Of a DNA stretch of 26,606 nucleotides, positions 23,009-26,606 are shown piece by piece. Position numbers and translations under genes: made by a program. Where the stretch lies: the NCBI GenBank assembly GCA_002424575.1, contig DIKN01000088.1, positions 1-26,606 of the forward strand, read 5' to 3'. Each line of letters starts with the position of its first letter. Within the stretch, counting starts at the first letter, position 1. This stretch comes from Acholeplasmataceae bacterium UBA5617 (GTDB lineage Bacteria > Bacillota_I > Bacilli_A > Acholeplasmatales > Acholeplasmataceae). The notes under the pieces are model-generated. The model did not search any database. It worked only from the letters and a program-made list of their open reading frames with translations, and was not told the origin of the DNA.

Positions 23009-25335
23009 TGTTTTTTCTTCGCTTTCTTGTTGAGTTTTCTCATACCGCGTATGAGATGTCCATTCAGTAAATCGACAAGACCTTCACCCATGCCAAATGT
23101 CACCTTTCCTGCAGAAAATAAAACGAGCATTTGTAAGGGGGTTTCCATGATGGTTCGTTTCGCAATGTCAATCATGTCGTGACTCATGTTCTTGGTTTCT
23201 TTCATGGCAGTCTTGACGATCATCTGAGCAACCAAACGTCCCATAAAGGTATGTTTGGCATCTTCTAGTGTCGATGAAAGACTATAGGGTCGCATTTTTT
23301 TCATTGATCGAGGGGGGAGTGGATTGGGTATCAATTTGGGGAAATCTGAGGTATCATAGGTGTATTTTTGATAACTCATCGCGGAGTGGTGACACTCTTC
23401 TCCATCGATATGGACATCGATGCTGTCGATTTCTTCACAGACATGTTTAGCAACGACAACCTCATAATCACCTTTTTCGATGACCCAACGTTTTTTATAT
23501 AGATCCCAGTGAGCAAAGGCTGTTTTCGGGATTTGCAGCGTGATCGTCTTCGATTCTTGAACGTCGAGTTCAACCTTATCAAATGCTTTCAACTCAAGTC
23601 GTGCTTTGTAGACGGAAGACTCGTTGTTTTGGATATAGACTTGTACCACTTCTTTACCCTTCATGTCGCCTGTATTGGTGATCGTCATCATCACATCGAG
23701 GTGATCACCTTGATCGATGACCTTAATTTCATCATAGGCAAATGTTGTATAACTTAGGCCATATCCAAAGGGATAGTGTGGTTTCTTATTATACGATTGG
23801 TAATACCGATAACCAATGTAAATCGACTCATCATAGTACACTGCATGATTATCGGTTGTGAGTTGAACGTTACATGCTGATATATCATCAATCCATGTTT
23901 CTGCTAACCTTCCGGATGGATTATCGTGTCCATAAAGAAGATCTAAGATGGCACGTGCTGCACCTTGTCCACCGAGATATGCGAGAAGTAAACCTTTGAG
24001 ATATTCGTGTTCAAACGAGAGATTCATCACTGACCCACCAAGACCAACACCAATGATGTTTGGGTTTATCGTGTGCAATTTTTTGAGTAAAGTTATTTGA
24101 TTATGGGGAAGATTTAAATGCTTTCTATCAAATCCTTCAGCCTCTTCTTTTTCTGGTAAACCGAAGAGAAAGATAATTTTTTCTACATTTGCAGCTTTTT
24201 GAATCGCTTCTTCGGTGAGATGATCATCATGTTTATCTTCTTCAAGGTGATAACCTTTCGCCCACACGATGGATGGACTATAGTCAACGATGACATCTTT
24301 AAGTTGTTCGAGTTGCGTGGGATTGATGTGTGATGATCCTGCGCCTTGATAGCGTATATGATCAACAAAGCCACCGACGATGAGCACATTTTCTTCTGTT
24401 TTTAAGGGCAAAACATGATGATTTTTAAGTAAAACCATGGACTCACGCGCGATTCTAATCGCTTCTTGATGATGTTGTTTGGGATCGTAGGTTTCACCCT
24501 CAAACACTTTATATTTTCGAACCATGTCGATGATGCGATCGGATGACTTATTGATTGCTTGTCGTACAACATCATCTGAGACTTGTTTCATCATTTCTTG
24601 GGTACGATAGCCCATCGATGAGGGCATCTCTAGATCCGTGGATGCTTTAAGTGCTTCAACGCGATGATGAACTGCTCCCCAATCACTGACAACGACTCCG
24701 TAGTATCCCCATTCCTTACGCAAAATTCTATTAAGATAAGGATGCTCTGTCGCATAAAAACCATTGATCTTGTTGTAACTTGCCATCACGGTTGCAGGAT
24801 TTTCTTTGATGACTCTTTCAAATGCACGCAAATAGATTTCACGAAGAGCGCGTTCATCGACAACCGCATCGATGGTAAAACGATAACTTTCTTGATTATT
24901 AGCAAAAAAATGTTTGACAGATGTCCCAACACCTTCATCTTCTATAGCGCGTACAAAGGATGCTGCAAGTTCTCCTGCTAAATAGGGATCTTCTGAAAAA
25001 TATTCAAAGTTACGTCCACATAAATGTGTTCGTTTCATATTTATCCCTGGTCCTAAAACAACTTGAACTTGATTAGCTTTTGCTTCTTGAGCAATCAATT
25101 TTCCCATTTTAGCCAGTAAATTCCGATCAAAACTGCATGCTGTTAGACTAGCCGTAGGAAAACAGGTCGCCGGTACACTGCCCATCACTCCAAGATTATC
25201 GGTTGATGCATATTGCTTTCTAAGCCCGTGGGGACCATCTGCCATCATCAAAGACGGAAGCCCTCCAACGGGTTTCGTATGCCATACATCGAGACCATCA
25301 AGTAATTGAATTTTTTCTTCGTTTGTCAATTTCAT
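23005..25335 (-). CDS. Glycoside hydrolase family 3 (beta-glucosidase-like)
   Basis: A retaining GH3 exo-glycosidase of 776 residues without signal peptide, so cytoplasmic. The (beta/alpha)8 domain has DGPHGLR (33-39), KHFFANNQE (141-149) and the nucleophile Asp218 in GVVVSDWGAVH. The alpha/beta sandwich follows (MVLLKNHHVLPL, GGSVMNLSFEHE, GHDNPSGRLAETW), then a fibronectin-III-like domain (GKEVVQVYIQNN to KGDYEVVVAKH). The last 110 residues (STLEDAKHTFMGRLV ... GMGEGLVDLLNGHLIRGMRKL) are an extension seen in many Firmicutes GH3 enzymes, ending in a Lys-rich tail. The ATG overlaps the TGA of GH2. The usual substrates are beta-glucosides or xylosides; which one is unknown. Confidence 0.93.
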   Translation of the reverse strand: MKLTNEEKIQLLDGLDVWHTKPVGGLPSLMMADGPHGLRKQYASTDNLGVMGSVPATCFPTASLTACSFDRNLLAKMGKLIAQEAKANQVQVVLGPGINMKRTHLCGRNFEYFSEDPYLAGELAASFVRAIEDEGVGTSVKHFFANNQESYRFTIDAVVDERALREIYLRAFERVIKENPATVMASYNKINGFYATEHPYLNRILRKEWGYYGVVVSDWGAVHHRVEALKASTDLEMPSSMGYRTQEMMKQVSDDVVRQAINKSSDRIIDMVRKYKVFEGETYDPKQHHQEAIRIARESMVLLKNHHVLPLKTEENVLIVGGFVDHIRYQGAGSSHINPTQLEQLKDVIVDYSPSIVWAKGYHLEEDKHDDHLTEEAIQKAANVEKIIFLFGLPEKEEAEGFDRKHLNLPHNQITLLKKLHTINPNIIGVGLGGSVMNLSFEHEYLKGLLLAYLGGQGAARAILDLLYGHDNPSGRLAETWIDDISACNVQLTTDNHAVYYDESIYIGYRYYQSYNKKPHYPFGYGLSYTTFAYDEIKVIDQGDHLDVMMTITNTGDMKGKEVVQVYIQNNESSVYKARLELKAFDKVELDVQESKTITLQIPKTAFAHWDLYKKRWVIEKGDYEVVVAKHVCEEIDSIDVHIDGEECHHSAMSYQKYTYDTSDFPKLIPNPLPPRSMKKMRPYSLSSTLEDAKHTFMGRLVAQMIVKTAMKETKNMSHDMIDIAKRTIMETPLQMLVLFSAGKVTFGMGEGLVDLLNGHLIRGMRKLNKKAKKKQ

Positions 25336-26606
25336 AGGACATTTACCTCTTCTATGATCGTTGTATTTCCTGATTCGATGATGAGTCTTCCTTGACCCGA
25401 TGTTTTCGCTTTAACCCAAAAACCGATAGCACCACCGATGAGTGAAAGTCTATTCGGTCCGATGAGTTCAATCACACCTTCTGTTTGAATCGTCATCACA
25501 TCTGAGGCATAGGGTAGTAATTCTTTATGTTGATCAACTTTTTTGATGACATATCGTTTCACATCATAGGTGTCACCGATCATCATATCGATTCCGTTAT
25601 GCGTTAGCACAAGATCGGTGTTGATGACGGGTTCTTTATGCACAACTTTGATGAGTTGACCGTTTTGGTAACCTTCAAATCGATAGACATTGTGTTTGCT
25701 GCCCCACCCCGTCATATAGGTGTAGAACAACTTCACTGCATCATCATACGTCTTTTTATATTTTTTGAGGATAAAGAGCATATCGAGTTTATAGATGAGG
25801 GGGAGATGATTCCCATACTTAGCAACCGCTCGAAGAACCCTCTTGGTCCGTTCTGCATCCCGGTAAGTCATCTTTTCTTGGTTCATTAACGTTTCACCGA
25901 TGAGATCATCGATCTGAATTAAGGGATGTTTGATGTGAGGATAATGCTCGATATCAGGTTTAAAGGTTTTAATATAGACATCATTTTTAAATACTTTAAC
26001 TTCATCGAGATTAGTTAAAACAGGGATTGATCCTAAGTTACCCGCGGGATAGTCCCCCAAGTTCATGGTGGATAAGACTTCAAGGACGGGATATGCATCT
26101 TGTTGCGCTGCATAGACATAGGATGCCACTTTGGGGATGCGATACATGTCCATGACACCGTGATAACATATTTTATCGCCGCTGCCAAACTCTTTATGCG
26201 TATTATAGTCAGCAAAACACCACCCAATAGCACCCGCTATCCCTTGATTCGGATGCATGGCATCATTAAGAACAGTCATGTGACGTTTGGCGTGTTGAAT
26301 CCGATGACTTTCGTCATCATAGCGTTTTGTAGGAAACATATGTCCATTAAATTCTGTGACGAGGTAGGGTACATCTTTTGTGATTTTTTCTTTTTTCTCG
26401 AGTCCCTTATTCGTCCCTCGATGCGAGAAATCATTGTAGGTGTACACATCTTCAAAAAAATGACTGTTTGGAAAATTACGTATACCTCCACGCTGTCTCG
26501 TGGGATCGAGTGCCATAGCATGAGCATTGGTTGTTTGATAGAGCACATCATCGTCAGCTGATTCATTGATTCGAACACCCCACATGATAATCGAGGGGTG
26601 ATTGCG
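25332..26606 (-). CDS. Glycoside hydrolase family 2, C-terminal part (cut by window edge)
   Basis: The gene enters from beyond base 26606; the visible 424 codons begin RNHPSIIMWGVRINES. This is the GH2 acid/base motif with catalytic Glu15. The nucleophile is Glu85 in PYLVTEFNGHMFPTK. Trp-rich IGWCFADYNTH and DKICYHGVMDMYRIPK are typical of GH2 barrels. The remainder is beta-sandwich, including a C-terminal domain that ends GGAIGFWVKAKTSGQGRL. An ATG at 26583-26585 is the Met inside that motif, not the start. It is the first visible gene of the GH2-GH3-carrier operon, overlapping GH3 by ATGA. The substrate (beta-galactoside, glucuronide or mannoside) cannot be fixed without the N-terminal half. 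Confidence 0.93.
   Translation of the reverse strand, partial: RNHPSIIMWGVRINESADDDVLYQTTNAHAMALDPTRQRGGIRNFPNSHFFEDVYTYNDFSHRGTNKGLEKKEKITKDVPYLVTEFNGHMFPTKRYDDESHRIQHAKRHMTVLNDAMHPNQGIAGAIGWCFADYNTHKEFGSGDKICYHGVMDMYRIPKVASYVYAAQQDAYPVLEVLSTMNLGDYPAGNLGSIPVLTNLDEVKVFKNDVYIKTFKPDIEHYPHIKHPLIQIDDLIGETLMNQEKMTYRDAERTKRVLRAVAKYGNHLPLIYKLDMLFILKKYKKTYDDAVKLFYTYMTGWGSKHNVYRFEGYQNGQLIKVVHKEPVINTDLVLTHNGIDMMIGDTYDVKRYVIKKVDQHKELLPYASDVMTIQTEGVIELIGPNRLSLIGGAIGFWVKAKTSGQGRLIIESGNTTIIEEVNVL

Noticed and set aside
298..25334. TGA read as tryptophan (mycoplasma code)
   Set aside because: TGA ends pflA, prs, rsmA, the HD gene, the response regulator, GH3 and GH2 at family-normal lengths, often in ATGA overlaps; Trp is TGG throughout.
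26100..26561. Plus-strand open frame of 153 codons
   Set aside because: It lies antisense to the GH2 gene, whose catalytic motifs are intact, and has a Cys/His/Ile-rich composition without family features.
26583..26585. ATG as the start of GH2
   Set aside because: The codons upstream to the window edge read RNHPSII, which is part of the conserved GH2 motif, so the gene continues past the edge.

Overview
The window looks like chromosomal DNA of a low-to-moderate GC, fermentative Gram-positive-type bacterium of the Bacilli / Mycoplasmatota branch (Acholeplasma-, Izemoplasma- or Erysipelotrichia-like). Evidence: Bacilli-type Shine-Dalgarno sequences (AGGAGG, AGGTGATC), TATAAT promoters often with an upstream TG, a Firmicutes-type T-box leader, SpoVG, RNase M5, PduL phosphotransacylase and pyruvate formate-lyase. 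TGA ends many genes exactly where the families end, so it is a stop here and not Trp as in true mycoplasmas. The exact taxon is inference. Nearly everything is on the minus strand; only a HIT-family gene and uppP are on the plus strand. I see no tRNA, rRNA, CRISPR array, transposon or pseudogene, and no gene-free stretch over 300 bases.

Layout (transcription of most genes runs from high to low coordinates). 1-3292: formate metabolism, i.e. the 5' part of fhs, then pflA and pflB. PFL makes acetyl-CoA and formate, and Fhs can load formate onto tetrahydrofolate. 3480-9669: prs-pth-mfd-aminotransferase, with coupled or closely spaced genes. 9809-10093: spoVG with its own promoter and strong terminator. 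10163-13494: HD hydrolase-rnmV-rsmA-ispE, joined by overlaps. Together, 4679-12292 is a shortened version of the Bacillus rnmV-ksgA-ispE-spoVG-glmU-prs-pth-mfd neighbourhood, with glmU and several others absent. 13537-14643: pduL and the divergent HIT gene share one overlapping promoter region. 14624-16536: a sensor kinase / OmpR-type regulator pair.

16680-18219: serS behind a T-box whose specifier reads UCC (Ser). 18226-20937: an envelope-precursor group, popT (DUF368)-galU on minus and uppP divergent on plus. UppP and PopT would do two successive steps of undecaprenyl phosphate recycling, and GalU makes UDP-glucose. 20979-21449: one unrecognised gene. 21551-26606: a glycoside-utilisation operon (GH2 - GH3 - GPH-family symporter) whose genes overlap by ATGA; its GH2 gene runs off the right edge. 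No enzyme in this operon has a visible export signal, so it probably imports a small glycoside and cleaves it in the cytoplasm.

The most unusual points are the divergent popT/uppP pair with an inverted repeat over the uppP promoter, two perfect palindromes between the sugar operon and the unknown gene, the aminotransferase coupled to mfd, and the pduL/HIT overlapping promoters.
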